Assembly: GCA_017550645.1 (NCBI GenBank)
Contig: JAFZOI010000040.1
Coordinates: 1 to 34,824 of the forward strand
Source: Oscillospiraceae bacterium
Lineage (GTDB): Bacteria; Bacillota; Clostridia; Oscillospirales; Oscillospiraceae
DNA length: 34,824 nucleotides
Direction: 5' to 3'
Under the pieces are notes generated by a model. That model was given only the letters and a program-made list of their open reading frames with translations, had not been told where the DNA came from and ran no database searches. The position numbers and the translations under genes are program-made. Each line of letters opens with the position of its first letter. The stretch's first letter is position 1. Of this stretch, positions 15,047-22,432 are shown in pieces.

Positions 15047-16263
15047 GCGCCCTCCCGCTCGAGACGGAACATGTATTCAAGATCGCTCCCGTCCGTCGTG
15101 CCGGAGAAGATCGCGTTCATCTCCTGGATGATGGAGCCCATCTTGTCCGTCTGCTGGAACATGCTGTCCGTCGTGCACCAGGCGTTGCCCTCGCGCACGG
15201 CCCTGAAGTCGGCGAGGACGGGGCTGAGGCTTATGAGGTCCTCGAGCGTATAGAGCTGGGAGGCTATCGAGCAGTTGTAGATGATGACGTCCGCCGAGGC
15301 GGCCTCGGCGTAAAACTGCTCCATGCTCATGTTTATCGTGCTGAGCTTGGAGTCGTCTCCGAGCCCGAGGTCGCTGAAGACGTATTCCCCGCCCGCGAGG
15401 CGTATCATCGCGGGGACGTAGCCGTTGGTCTTGTAGGTGACGACGCTGCCGGAGGTGTTGACGTAGAAGAAGGCGACGGTCTTGCCCGTCCCGTCGATGG
15501 CCTCGAGCGCGCGGACCTTGTCCACCTGCTCCTCGAAGGCGGCCTCCGCCTCGGCCTCCCTGCCGAAAAGCGCGCCGTAGACCTTGACCCACTCGGTCCT
15601 GCCGAGGGGGTGATCCTCATAGCTGGAGCGCTCGATTATCGTCGGGATGCCGACCTCGATGAGCTTTTCGCGCACGTCGGGATTGTGCAGTATCATCGTG
15701 GACTCTATGGCGAGCCCGCATTTGCCGTTCATCAGCATTTCGTAATCCGGCGCGTTGTACTTTCCGGCGTAGATCACGTCGCCCGTCTCGAGCGCCCGGA
15801 TGGCGTTCTCGGTATACCACGTGCGGGAGCCGACGAAGTCGAGCGCGTCGAGCGCGCCGACAGCGTCGATGAGCGCCATGGCCGAGGTCGCGGCGAGATA
15901 GACGTTCTCTATGGGCCTCTGCAGGACGACGACGTCCCTGTCCAGCCCCGCGGGGACGCTGCCGCCCTCGGGGACGATGAGGATGCGGTCGCTGTTGACC
16001 ATGTCTATGTATTCGTAGCCGCCCTCGTATTTATAGATGGCGAACTGGTCGGCGTAGGTCAGGGGAACGGTGCTCTCGTAAACGAGGCCCTCTATCTCCG
16101 GTACGCCGTCGGGGACGGCGGGCGCGGCGCTCGGTTCGGGCGCGGCCTCCGTCGGCGCGGGCGAGGGAGCGTCCGTCGGGGAGGCGGGCGCCTTGGCGCA
16201 GGCGGCGAGGGAAAGCGCCAGCAACAGCGCGAGCAGCGCGGCGAGTATCCTTTTGAGCTTCAT
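15043..16263 (-). CDS. BtuF-like substrate-binding lipoprotein of an ABC importer
   Basis: A 406-residue lipoprotein of the helical-backbone binding-protein class (Peripla_BP_2). The lipobox LSLAAC places the lipidated Cys at residue 22, followed by a Pro/Ala/Thr-rich spacer (about 23-50). Two alpha/beta lobes follow: a first lobe with DRILIVPEGGSVPAGLDRDV and a second with KTVAFFYVNTSGSVVT and VIIYNCSI, joined by a long helix (EAEAEAAFEEQVDKVRALEA). Good GGGAGGA site. It sits second in the riboswitch operon and passes ligand to the permease. The riboswitch points to a corrinoid; haem or a siderophore cannot be excluded by sequence alone. Confidence 0.93.
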   Translation of the reverse strand: MKLKRILAALLALLLALSLAACAKAPASPTDAPSPAPTEAAPEPSAAPAVPDGVPEIEGLVYESTVPLTYADQFAIYKYEGGYEYIDMVNSDRILIVPEGGSVPAGLDRDVVVLQRPIENVYLAATSAMALIDAVGALDALDFVGSRTWYTENAIRALETGDVIYAGKYNAPDYEMLMNGKCGLAIESTMILHNPDVREKLIEVGIPTIIERSSYEDHPLGRTEWVKVYGALFGREAEAEAAFEEQVDKVRALEAIDGTGKTVAFFYVNTSGSVVTYKTNGYVPAMIRLAGGEYVFSDLGLGDDSKLSTINMSMEQFYAEAASADVIIYNCSIASQLYTLEDLISLSPVLADFRAVREGNAWCTTDSMFQQTDKMGSIIQEMNAIFSGTTDGSDLEYMFRLEREGA

Positions 16264-16279
16264 TCCGTCTTCCTCCCGC

Positions 16280-17206
16280 TTACTTTGTCCTCTTGGCCTT
16301 CGAGACGACGACCGCTATGACGGCCGCAGCGACCACGACGGCCGCGGCGGCGATGCCTATTATTCCGCCCGTGGTCAGCCCCTTGGCCGGCGCGGGAGCG
16401 GGATCGGGCGCGGGCACGGGAGAGGGCTCGGTCGGAGCCTCGGGCGTGCCGGGATGCTCCGGCTCGGCGTCGGGCGCGTAGTCCGGCGCGTCGGTCGGCA
16501 GGTCGGGCGTCAGTATGACCGCGTCGGAGGGAGCGGGGGAGTCCGTCCCGTCCGCGGGCGCGTCGGGCTCGTCGGGAAGGTCGGGCTCAGGCGGCTGCTC
16601 CGGCGTGGGTATCGGGGTCTCGGCGGGAGTCGGCACGGGCGTCGGCGCGGCTGTCGGCACGGCGGTCGGAGTCGCGGTCGGCGCGGCGGTCGGCTCGACG
16701 GTCGGAGCGGGAGTCGGCGCGGGCTCCGCCGTAGGCTCGGGAGTGGGCTCCGCGGAAGGCTCGGGCTCGGAGGCAGGTCCCTCCGCAAGGGGTACGGAGG
16801 AGCCGTCTATTTTGAGCGTATAGTCGATCTCATAGGGCTGGCTCATGGCCGAGCTCAGCACCGTCACGGGCACGTTCCCGAGGCTCGGGATCGGCAGCCG
16901 GTAGAACGTGCAGAGGCAGGTGTCGTCGTTCTTGACGGGGTTGACGCGGCCGAGCGAGCTCTGCATCCAGTCGTACTGCGGGGCGTGCGTGGCCGGGTCG
17001 ACGCGCTCGAAGGTGACGTCGATATAGAGGCTCCCGCCCTCGACGTGGAGCGTCGCGGCGCTCCAGAGCACGTTGTGCCGTCCGAGACCCTCGATGCTGA
17101 CGGGGACGGTGTAGGTCCCGTCGGCATACACGGCGTGAGCCTCCGGCGCCGCCATGAGCGCGAGCAGCAGCACGAGCGCAAGCAGCGCGGCAATCCTTTT
17201 TTTCAT
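16280..17206 (-). CDS. NEAT-like surface protein with Pro-rich stalk and C-terminal membrane anchor
   Basis: A 308-residue exported protein. The start at 17206 was chosen because AAGGAAAG lies ahead and MKKRIAAL begins a normal signal peptide (cleavage near AHA, residue 25). Residues about 28-137 resemble a NEAT domain: DGTYTVPVSI opening, LHVEGGSLYIDVTF strand, FYRLPIPSLGNVPVTV, and YEIDY at 125-129 in the last strand, which fits the tetrapyrrole-binding YxxxY motif. Then come a Pro/Thr/Glu/Ala stalk (about 145-275), a membrane segment (about 281-303) and a basic tail, with no LPXTG. It is the first gene after the cobalamin riboswitch, so corrinoid binding at the cell surface is inferred. 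The NEAT call is by eye. Confidence 0.82.
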   Translation of the reverse strand: MKKRIAALLALVLLLALMAAPEAHAVYADGTYTVPVSIEGLGRHNVLWSAATLHVEGGSLYIDVTFERVDPATHAPQYDWMQSSLGRVNPVKNDDTCLCTFYRLPIPSLGNVPVTVLSSAMSQPYEIDYTLKIDGSSVPLAEGPASEPEPSAEPTPEPTAEPAPTPAPTVEPTAAPTATPTAVPTAAPTPVPTPAETPIPTPEQPPEPDLPDEPDAPADGTDSPAPSDAVILTPDLPTDAPDYAPDAEPEHPGTPEAPTEPSPVPAPDPAPAPAKGLTTGGIIGIAAAAVVVAAAVIAVVVSKAKRTK

Positions 17207-17237
17207 GTATATCTTTCCTTCCTTCCGGGTGATATGC

Positions 17238-17269
17238 AAAACAAAAAGCCCGCTTCCGAGAAAGCGAGC
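17238..17269 (-). terminator. Riboswitch expression platform (intrinsic terminator)
   Basis: On the minus strand, an eight-pair stem GCTCGCTT/AAGCGGGC (17269-17262 with 17255-17248) is followed by TTTTTGTTTT, between the aptamer and the first start codon. Cobalamin binding is expected to favour this terminator and switch the operon off. Confidence 0.85.
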
Positions 17270-17344
17270 GTCGAAATGCGGACGTCTGCGCCATATGGCG
17301 CGGCGCCGCGACCGGACGGACCTTCTTCGGAGGTTTCCAGTATC

Positions 17345-17520
17345 GCATCCTCAGCAGGTTTCCTGGCTCTCGGATCGTCGCGCGGCAATGCCTTCTCATG
17401 CCAAAAGGCACAATGACGTAATATTGCCTCGCTCCCCGATTACAGTGACCGGATCGCTCGGGATTTCCACCCGATTCCCTCTTCCAGCGGAGCCGCACGC
17501 GGCCCCGGAGCACTGAGGAT
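17345..17520 (-). promoter_or_regulatory. Cobalamin riboswitch
   Basis: On the minus strand the conserved core is clear: GGGAATCGGGTGGAAATCCC, then GGTCACTGTAATCGGGGAGC, a CATGAGAAGG arm, and the B12-box GAGAGCCAGGAAACCTGCTG. It senses adenosylcobalamin or another corrinoid and acts through the terminator at 17238-17269. It controls the five-gene operon 17206-11090. The presence of a full aptamer plus terminator is the main evidence that the transport system handles a corrinoid. Confidence 0.95.
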
Positions 17521-17538
17521 GCATTCAATTGTGCGCTT

Positions 17539-17567
17539 ATTATATCAGTATGTCGCCGCGATTACAA
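17539..17567 (-). promoter_or_regulatory. Promoter of the riboswitch operon
   Basis: On the minus strand: TTGTAA (17562-17567), 17-base spacer, TATAAT (17539-17544), just ahead of the aptamer. The rest of 17568-17750 shows no gene. Confidence 0.8.
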
Positions 17568-17750
17568 TATCCAATATGGCGCATAAGCGAAAAAAACGTC
17601 ATGGCCCCGTCTCCGACGTCTCCCTCCTTCCCGTCCCGAAGGGCATATCGAGTCCGCAGGACATATCGCGCTTTGCAAATCGCGGAGCCCGCAGGGCTCC
17701 ATATCGACGAAAAAGCCCCCGCCGTACCGGGCTGAGTACACAAAAAAGCA

Positions 17751-17799
17751 TTGACACGCGGTGACTATCGTGATAGTATAATGTTACTATTGCAATAGT
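17751..17799 (+). promoter_or_regulatory. blaI promoter with two operator dyads
   Basis: TTGACA (17751-17756) with TAGTAT at 17-base spacing (17774-17779), overlapping a TATAAT (17777-17782). Two dyads of the form ACTAT-N4-ATAGT lie at 17764-17777 and 17786-17799 (the second is a perfect palindrome). Their centres are 22 bases apart, two helical turns. They cover the spacer, the -10 box and the start site, as expected for autorepression by a BlaI/MecI dimer. Confidence 0.82.
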
Positions 17800-17815
17800 C
17801 AAAGGGAGGCGGGTT

Positions 17816-18175
17816 ATGACTGTGAAGCTGTTTGATTCGGAATTGAAGGTCATGGAAGTCTTATGGAAGGAAGGCGATATGACTGCAGGCCGGCTTGCAA
17901 AGGTGATGAACGAACAGATCGGCTGGAACCGCAATACGACGTACACCGTTATCAAAAAGCTGATAGACAAGAACGCGATAGAGCGGAAAGAGCCCGGTTT
18001 CTCCTGCAGGGCGCTTATCAGCAAGGATCAGATCCAACAGCAGGAAGCGGCGACGCTTATCGATAAACTGTTCGACGGCTCTGCCGAACTCTTTTTATCT
18101 GCGTATCTGAGCGGCAAAGCGCTGTCGGAAAGCGAGATCGAACGGCTCAAGCGGCTTGTTGAAAACCTAAGCTGA
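17816..18175 (+). CDS. BlaI/MecI/CopY family transcriptional repressor
   Basis: A 119-residue winged-helix repressor. The family opening LFDSELKVMEVLWKEGDMTA, the recognition region NRNTTYTVIKKLIDKNAIER, and the C-terminal helical dimerisation part (ATLIDKLFDGSAELFLSAYL) are all seen. It would bind the two dyads in its own promoter and be inactivated by cleavage after a signal through the M56 partner. GGGAGG precedes the start. The M56 gene follows after 10 bases. Codon use is less GC-biased than in neighbouring operons, which suggests transfer. Confidence 0.95.
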   Translation: MTVKLFDSELKVMEVLWKEGDMTAGRLAKVMNEQIGWNRNTTYTVIKKLIDKNAIERKEPGFSCRALISKDQIQQQEAATLIDKLFDGSAELFLSAYLSGKALSESEIERLKRLVENLS

Positions 18176-18185
18176 GGTATTTGCG

Positions 18186-19469
18186 ATGACGCTGCTGAAA
18201 ACGAGTATGTATGCAGGTCTTATCATTCTCGCGATCATAATACTCCGTACGATAGCGCTGAACAAGCTGCCGAAGGCCGGTTTTCTTGCCATGTGGGGAG
18301 TCGCTCTTTTGCGGCTGCTGCTGCCGTTTTCTTTTCCGTCAAAATGGAGTCTGTCGGCAATTTTGGCAAGGTCCCTCGGCAGGTTCGGCGGCGGCGCGCA
18401 AGGTCTGAACAATGAAGTCAAGCTCATTTTTGACGGGCTCTCCATGCAGAAGACCTCCGCAAATATCTGGCAAAAGATAGAAGAACTCTGTCCGAATGCC
18501 GCGGCGATATGGCTTGTAATAGCCGCAATATTGTTCGTGCTTTTCTCGCTGGGGCTGATAAAAAGCTATTCGGCGGTACGGTCTGCGTCTCCCGTCGGGA
18601 AGAATGAGCTGATCGACGAATGGCGAGCTTCGCATAAGCTGCTGAGACCGTTGAGGATACTTCAGTCCGACAGGATAACGACGCCCGCTGCCGTCGGGAT
18701 CATACGCCCGCGTATCATTCTCCCGAAAGCGATGAGCTTGTCCGACAGACGGGCCGTCGGATACGTGCTGACGCATGAATACTGTCATATTCGGCGCTTG
18801 GATATGCTGTGGAAAATGCTGATGCTTTGCGCCGTGTGCATCCACTGGTTCAACCCATTCGCGTGGGCCATGCTCATTCTTCTCAATCGCGATCTGGAGA
18901 TCTCGTGTGACGAACTCGTTTTGCGGCGCTGCGGCGAAGATAAGAACGAAAGAAAAGCGTATGCGTATTCTCTGATCGAGATGGCCGAAGCTCGGGGGAG
19001 CTCTCCTCTGATCTGCAGCCATTTCAGCAGGAATGCCGCAGAGGAAAGGGTGACTGCAATTATGAAATACAGAAAAGCGTCCGTACCGGCCGTAGTCGTC
19101 GCCGTAGTCATGGTTCTTTGCCTGACAATGGCGTTCAGCGCGTCCGGAAGCCATGACGCCCCGGCGGTCAAGGTGTATATCCCTACGCAGGAAGAGATCC
19201 TGAAAAACGGATATCCGGTGAATAGGAACGGGGAAACCTTCGGTCCGCAGGTAATAGACATTCTGGATTCTCCGGACCTCGTATTGGCAGTAAACGACGA
19301 AGGCGTCGTCGGATACGTTCGTCCGGATGAAGACGACGGATCGAAGGTATCGTCGCCCGAAGAAGCGGCGGCGTATATGGCTGCCGGTCCGCACGAACAG
19401 TTCATCAATATGTATACCGAAGACGGACAAACCGTCATCGGGAAGTTTTTTGTCGGATCGAACCACTGA
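18186..19469 (+). CDS. M56 family (BlaR1/MecR1-like) membrane metallopeptidase sensor
   Basis: A 427-residue membrane protein. N-terminal membrane segments (about 8-25, 32-50, 106-125), then a cytosolic zinc peptidase domain with HEYCH at 197-201 and the third ligand Glu238 in RDLEISCDEL, further membrane segments (about 211-233 and 305-325), and a short outer tail of about 100 residues. The tail has NGYPVNRNGETFGPQV and GYVRPDEDD, a motif pair seen on other Firmicutes M56 proteins. It lacks the penicillin-binding sensor domain of BlaR1, so the signal is probably not a beta-lactam bound there. It would cleave or trigger cleavage of the BlaI partner. No resistance gene follows directly. Confidence 0.93.
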   Translation: MTLLKTSMYAGLIILAIIILRTIALNKLPKAGFLAMWGVALLRLLLPFSFPSKWSLSAILARSLGRFGGGAQGLNNEVKLIFDGLSMQKTSANIWQKIEELCPNAAAIWLVIAAILFVLFSLGLIKSYSAVRSASPVGKNELIDEWRASHKLLRPLRILQSDRITTPAAVGIIRPRIILPKAMSLSDRRAVGYVLTHEYCHIRRLDMLWKMLMLCAVCIHWFNPFAWAMLILLNRDLEISCDELVLRRCGEDKNERKAYAYSLIEMAEARGSSPLICSHFSRNAAEERVTAIMKYRKASVPAVVVAVVMVLCLTMAFSASGSHDAPAVKVYIPTQEEILKNGYPVNRNGETFGPQVIDILDSPDLVLAVNDEGVVGYVRPDEDDGSKVSSPEEAAAYMAAGPHEQFINMYTEDGQTVIGKFFVGSNH

Positions 19470-19503
19470 CACAAGATACGGAGGAAACCAACGGGGCGCA
19501 AAA

Positions 19504-19606
19504 AGCCTTCCCCTTGAGGGGAAGGTGGGTGAGCAACGCGAACCCGGATGAGGTGGAAAACACGGAGCGACAGAAGGCGCCGCAGCGCCGCTTCGCTACC
19601 CTTGAA
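19504..19606 (+). repeat. Family 2 intergenic repeat fragment
   Basis: Begins GCCTTCCCCTTGAGGGGAAGG, continues GTGGGTGAGC and CCCGGATGAGGTGG, and ends with GCGCCGCTTCGCTACCCTTG. It matches 31381-31461 on the opposite strand and the block ends at 31490-31520. Confidence 0.65.
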
Positions 19607-19611
19607 ACGAA

Positions 19612-19639
19612 GACCCGGCGGGCAAGTTCCCGCCGGGTC
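19612..19639 (-). terminator. Hairpin after the esterase gene
   Basis: A perfect eleven-pair stem (19612-19622 with 19629-19639, loop CAAGTT), 16 bases past the esterase stop. On the minus strand it is followed by TCTTCGTTTC, a weak T-tract, so termination is likely but not certain. Confidence 0.6.
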
Positions 19640-19654
19640 GTATCGCTGTTTTAC

Positions 19655-21130
19655 TTATTTCAGCAGATCCCTTATTATCCTCGCCATGTCCTTCGTCATC
19701 TCGCCGTGGCGGTCGGAGATGTACATGCAGCCGTCGCACTGGGTCGTCTGCAGGCCGAATATCTCCTCGGCGAACCAGCGCAGGGGGACGCTGAGCTTCC
19801 CGTTTTCGGTCGTCGCGGCCATGAACATGGCGCGCATGAAGCTCCCGCGCAGGCAGGCCGCGCTCTCGTCGACGACCTCGAAGTCGCCCTTTTCGAGCGT
19901 GCGGATTATAGCGCCCCTGCCGTCGTTCGTGAACTCGACGCCCGTCCCGCCGAATATCCTGCCGAGGTCCTCGACGGCGACGAAGAGCTCGCGGCTGACC
20001 TCCTCGCGCTCGTGAGTGGCGAAGTTCATCTTCGTCAGCGAGCGGGCGAAGATCGGCGCGGCGAGGATGACCTTCTTGTTGTCCACATAGGCCGCGGCCG
20101 CGCCCTCGCAAAGGGCGATGGCGTTCCTGTCGCCCGTCTCGAAAAATTCGTCCCTGTCGCGGGTGAGGCTGCCGTCCGGCTCGCGGCGGTTATGCTTGAA
20201 CAGCAGGTTCCACGCCCACTGCGCGTCGTCGAGCGTCTGTCCGTGGGAGCGGTGCTTGACGTCGCGGTAAATGAAGTCGGCGTTCTTGCCGGTATAGAAG
20301 GCGAAGTTGTTGACGCCGAGAATAGCCAGACGCGGCGGCGTGTCGCAGCCGTTGACGCGCAGCCAGAATTCGCGGTTGCCCGCGTTGACGTCCTGCCTGG
20401 TCGTGACCTCGCGGCCGGGGCGCTGGGCGACGACGATGTCGTCGAGCTCGCCGCGCGACTGGTAGGTCGGGACGGGGCACTTATAGCCCTTGAGGCTGTC
20501 GTCCTCATTAAAGAGCGCGATCTCCGGCGTGGGGCCGGCGGTGCTGTCGCCTCCCGCGAGCAGATCGCCGCAGACGCGGGAGAACATCATCGTCATGATG
20601 TCGCCCATGCTCATGCCCTGCATGTATACGCGGCCCGGATCGACGCCGTATTTGGCCTTCATCTCCTCGATGAGGGCCTTTATGAACTTGATATGGTGGT
20701 TCTCCTCGTCGGCGCGGCCGTCAGGGGACTTCGTGAAGAATTCGAGCATGCTGGGCCTCTCGCCCGGCGGGGTCGGCTTATCCTCGCTCAGCCAGCTGCG
20801 CGACTGCCCGCCCGCGTTCGGGAAGACGGCTATCGCGCCCTCGGCCTCGCACACGGCCCACCACGTCGTCTCATAGAACTGGTATTCCGCCGAGGCGCCG
20901 CCTCCGTGGCAGGCGATGATGAGCGGCGGGTCCTCCGCGACCTGCTCGGGGACGTATTCCAGCCAGCTGTCCTCTTTGTCGTCGGCCAGAACGGCCTTGA
21001 CGAGGACGGGCGGGTGGGGCGGCCGGGTCGTGTTCGAGCTGGTGTTGTTGACGGTGGAACCGACGGGCGCGAGGACGACGCCGGGCGTCGGCTCGTATTT
21101 CTCGCCGGGAGTGAGGACTATCTTGCCCAT
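19655..21130 (-). CDS. PHB-depolymerase-like esterase fused to a copper-amine-oxidase-N-like domain
   Basis: A 491-residue alpha/beta hydrolase. The start at 21130 (MGKIVLTPGEKY) has GGAGAGG upstream; an earlier ATG has no site. The oxyanion loop HGGG is at 75-78, the nucleophile Ser174 in GMSMG (172-176), a likely acid Asp230 or Asp231 (GELDDIV) and His296 (SHGQT). From about 345 a second domain follows the Cu_amine_oxidN1 pattern (NKKVILAAPIF... FVAVEDLGRIFG... SVPLRWFAEEIFG), which usually binds at the cell surface. Yet no signal peptide or membrane segment is seen, so location is unclear. Single gene; promoter at 21159-21187. Confidence 0.82.
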   Translation of the reverse strand: MGKIVLTPGEKYEPTPGVVLAPVGSTVNNTSSNTTRPPHPPVLVKAVLADDKEDSWLEYVPEQVAEDPPLIIACHGGGASAEYQFYETTWWAVCEAEGAIAVFPNAGGQSRSWLSEDKPTPPGERPSMLEFFTKSPDGRADEENHHIKFIKALIEEMKAKYGVDPGRVYMQGMSMGDIMTMMFSRVCGDLLAGGDSTAGPTPEIALFNEDDSLKGYKCPVPTYQSRGELDDIVVAQRPGREVTTRQDVNAGNREFWLRVNGCDTPPRLAILGVNNFAFYTGKNADFIYRDVKHRSHGQTLDDAQWAWNLLFKHNRREPDGSLTRDRDEFFETGDRNAIALCEGAAAAYVDNKKVILAAPIFARSLTKMNFATHEREEVSRELFVAVEDLGRIFGGTGVEFTNDGRGAIIRTLEKGDFEVVDESAACLRGSFMRAMFMAATTENGKLSVPLRWFAEEIFGLQTTQCDGCMYISDRHGEMTKDMARIIRDLLK

Positions 21131-21158
21131 ATCTTGCCTCTCCTTGTCGTTTTTTCTT

Positions 21159-21187
21159 ATTATCCCACGCGCTTGACCCCGCGTCAA
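21159..21187 (-). promoter_or_regulatory. Promoter of the esterase gene
   Basis: On the minus strand: TTGACG (21182-21187), 17-base spacer, GATAAT (21159-21164), 29 bases ahead of the start. Confidence 0.7.
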
Positions 21188-21197
21188 GCGTCTCCCC

Positions 21198-21252
21198 TTG
21201 CGCGGGGGCGGGAATTATGCTATATTTGCTCTGTCGAAGGGAGACCTTCGAC
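21198..21252 (+). promoter_or_regulatory. Promoter and 5'-terminal hairpin of the paired membrane genes
   Basis: TTGCGC (21198-21203), 17-base spacer, TATATT (21221-21226). About six bases on, at the expected transcript start, an eight-pair hairpin begins (21233-21240 with 21245-21252) closed by a GAGA tetraloop of the stable GNRA type. It may protect the mRNA 5' end. Confidence 0.6.
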
Positions 21253-21295
21253 GCAATTCGACGGGCTTCGACCGCCCCGAAAGGAAAGACCTTTT

Positions 21296-21877
21296 ATGAA
21301 AGCTTGGAAGATCATCTCCGGCATCCTCTCTATCCTGCTCGCGTTCGTCCTCGCGGTGATCGCGTTCATGCATTTATTCGCGACGGCGATCGCCTCGGTC
21401 CCGTTCATGGGCTATTTCGGCTTTTTCGGGGCGTTCATGCTGTTCCTCGCAGGGCTCATCTCGCTGTGCACGTGCGGCGGCTACCTCGCCGGCAACATCT
21501 CGACGCTGATATTCTTTCTCCTCTCCGCCGGCACGAGCTATTACGGCCTCTCCGAGCACCCGTACCTGCTCGTGAGCCTCATCTGGAGCATCGTCTGCGC
21601 CGTGATCATCTTCATCCTCTGCTTCTTCTCGAGGAAGAGGAAGCGCGTCGAGCCCGCGCGCACCGCCCCGATATACGTCTCGCAGCAGTATTACGGCGCC
21701 CAGCCGCCGCAAAACGGCCAGTATTATCAGCAGGCCCCGCAGCAGCAGGCTCCGCAGAACGGGCAGTACTATCCTCCGCAGCAGCCCGCTCAGCAGCAGG
21801 CTCCGCAGTATCAGCAGCCCGCTCAGCAGCAGCCCGCTCCGCCGCAGTATCCGCCGCAGGGCGGGCAGGGGCAGTGA
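21296..21877 (+). CDS. Membrane protein with Gln/Pro/Tyr-rich tail
   Basis: A 193-residue protein: about four membrane segments within residues 5-110 (MKAWKIISGILSILLAFVLA first), a basic stop (SRKRKRVEP), then a low-complexity cytosolic tail of about 70 residues made of repeated AQQQAP, QNGQYY and QYPPQ units. No family function known to me. AAGGAAAG lies ahead of the start. The following gene is a paralog 14 bases on; both begin MK-x-WKIISGI-x-S. The tail may mediate weak self-association; this is inference. Confidence 0.82.
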   Translation: MKAWKIISGILSILLAFVLAVIAFMHLFATAIASVPFMGYFGFFGAFMLFLAGLISLCTCGGYLAGNISTLIFFLLSAGTSYYGLSEHPYLLVSLIWSIVCAVIIFILCFFSRKRKRVEPARTAPIYVSQQYYGAQPPQNGQYYQQAPQQQAPQNGQYYPPQQPAQQQAPQYQQPAQQQPAPPQYPPQGGQGQ

Positions 21878-21891
21878 GCTGAGGCTTCGCC

Positions 21892-22416
21892 ATGAAGATC
21901 TGGAAGATAATCTCCGGCATAATCTCGATGCTCGGAGGCGTGCTGCTCGGCGCTCTGACCGTGTTCATCTCGTTCGTGGCGCTCGTATTCTCCGGCGACG
22001 CGGTCGGCCTTATAGGCCTGCTCGCCGCGGTGCTGCTTTTCGCCGCGGGCGCGGTCTCCGTCGCGACCTGCCGCGCGCGCCGCAAGAGCAACATCGCCCT
22101 CATCGTCATCTTCGCGTGCAACGCCGCGCTGTGCTTCTGGCGATACGATCCGATCTTCTGGCTCCTCTATCCCGCGATCTGGAGCGCCGCCTGCGCGATA
22201 GTCGCGGTCGTATTCCTCTGCATCCCCGACAAGGAGCCCGCGCGCCCCGTCGTCCACAGCGCGAGGTATATCACGCCGCAGTTCACGCCCGACGCGCATT
22301 TCGCCTCCCAACGCATCGGCGCGCCTCCCGTCGCTCCACCGAAGGAGGCCCCGCCGCGGCAGTACCGCCCGCAGTACCCCCAGCCCACGCAGAAGCCCCC
22401 GCAGGACGGGGAATAG
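21892..22416 (+). CDS. Paralogous membrane protein with Pro-rich tail
   Basis: A 174-residue protein with about four membrane segments (7-30, 38-58, 66-83, 93-115) and a Pro/Gln-rich cytosolic tail (PPKEAPPRQY, PQYPQPTQKPPQ). It is a diverged copy of the preceding gene: same N-terminal MKIWKIISGIIS and same plan, but its tail lacks the regular NGQYY units. TGAGG lies seven bases ahead of the ATG. Function unknown; probably a partner or alternative form of its neighbour. Confidence 0.82.
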   Translation: MKIWKIISGIISMLGGVLLGALTVFISFVALVFSGDAVGLIGLLAAVLLFAAGAVSVATCRARRKSNIALIVIFACNAALCFWRYDPIFWLLYPAIWSAACAIVAVVFLCIPDKEPARPVVHSARYITPQFTPDAHFASQRIGAPPVAPPKEAPPRQYRPQYPQPTQKPPQDGE

Positions 22417-22432
22417 GACGGGCCTCGGCATA

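Noticed and set aside
17816..19469. BlaI/M56 pair as a beta-lactam resistance operon with the beta-lactamase-fold genes at 28-31 kb
   Set aside because: Those proteins lack signal peptides and lie 9 kb away behind other promoters; the M56 protein has no penicillin-binding domain.
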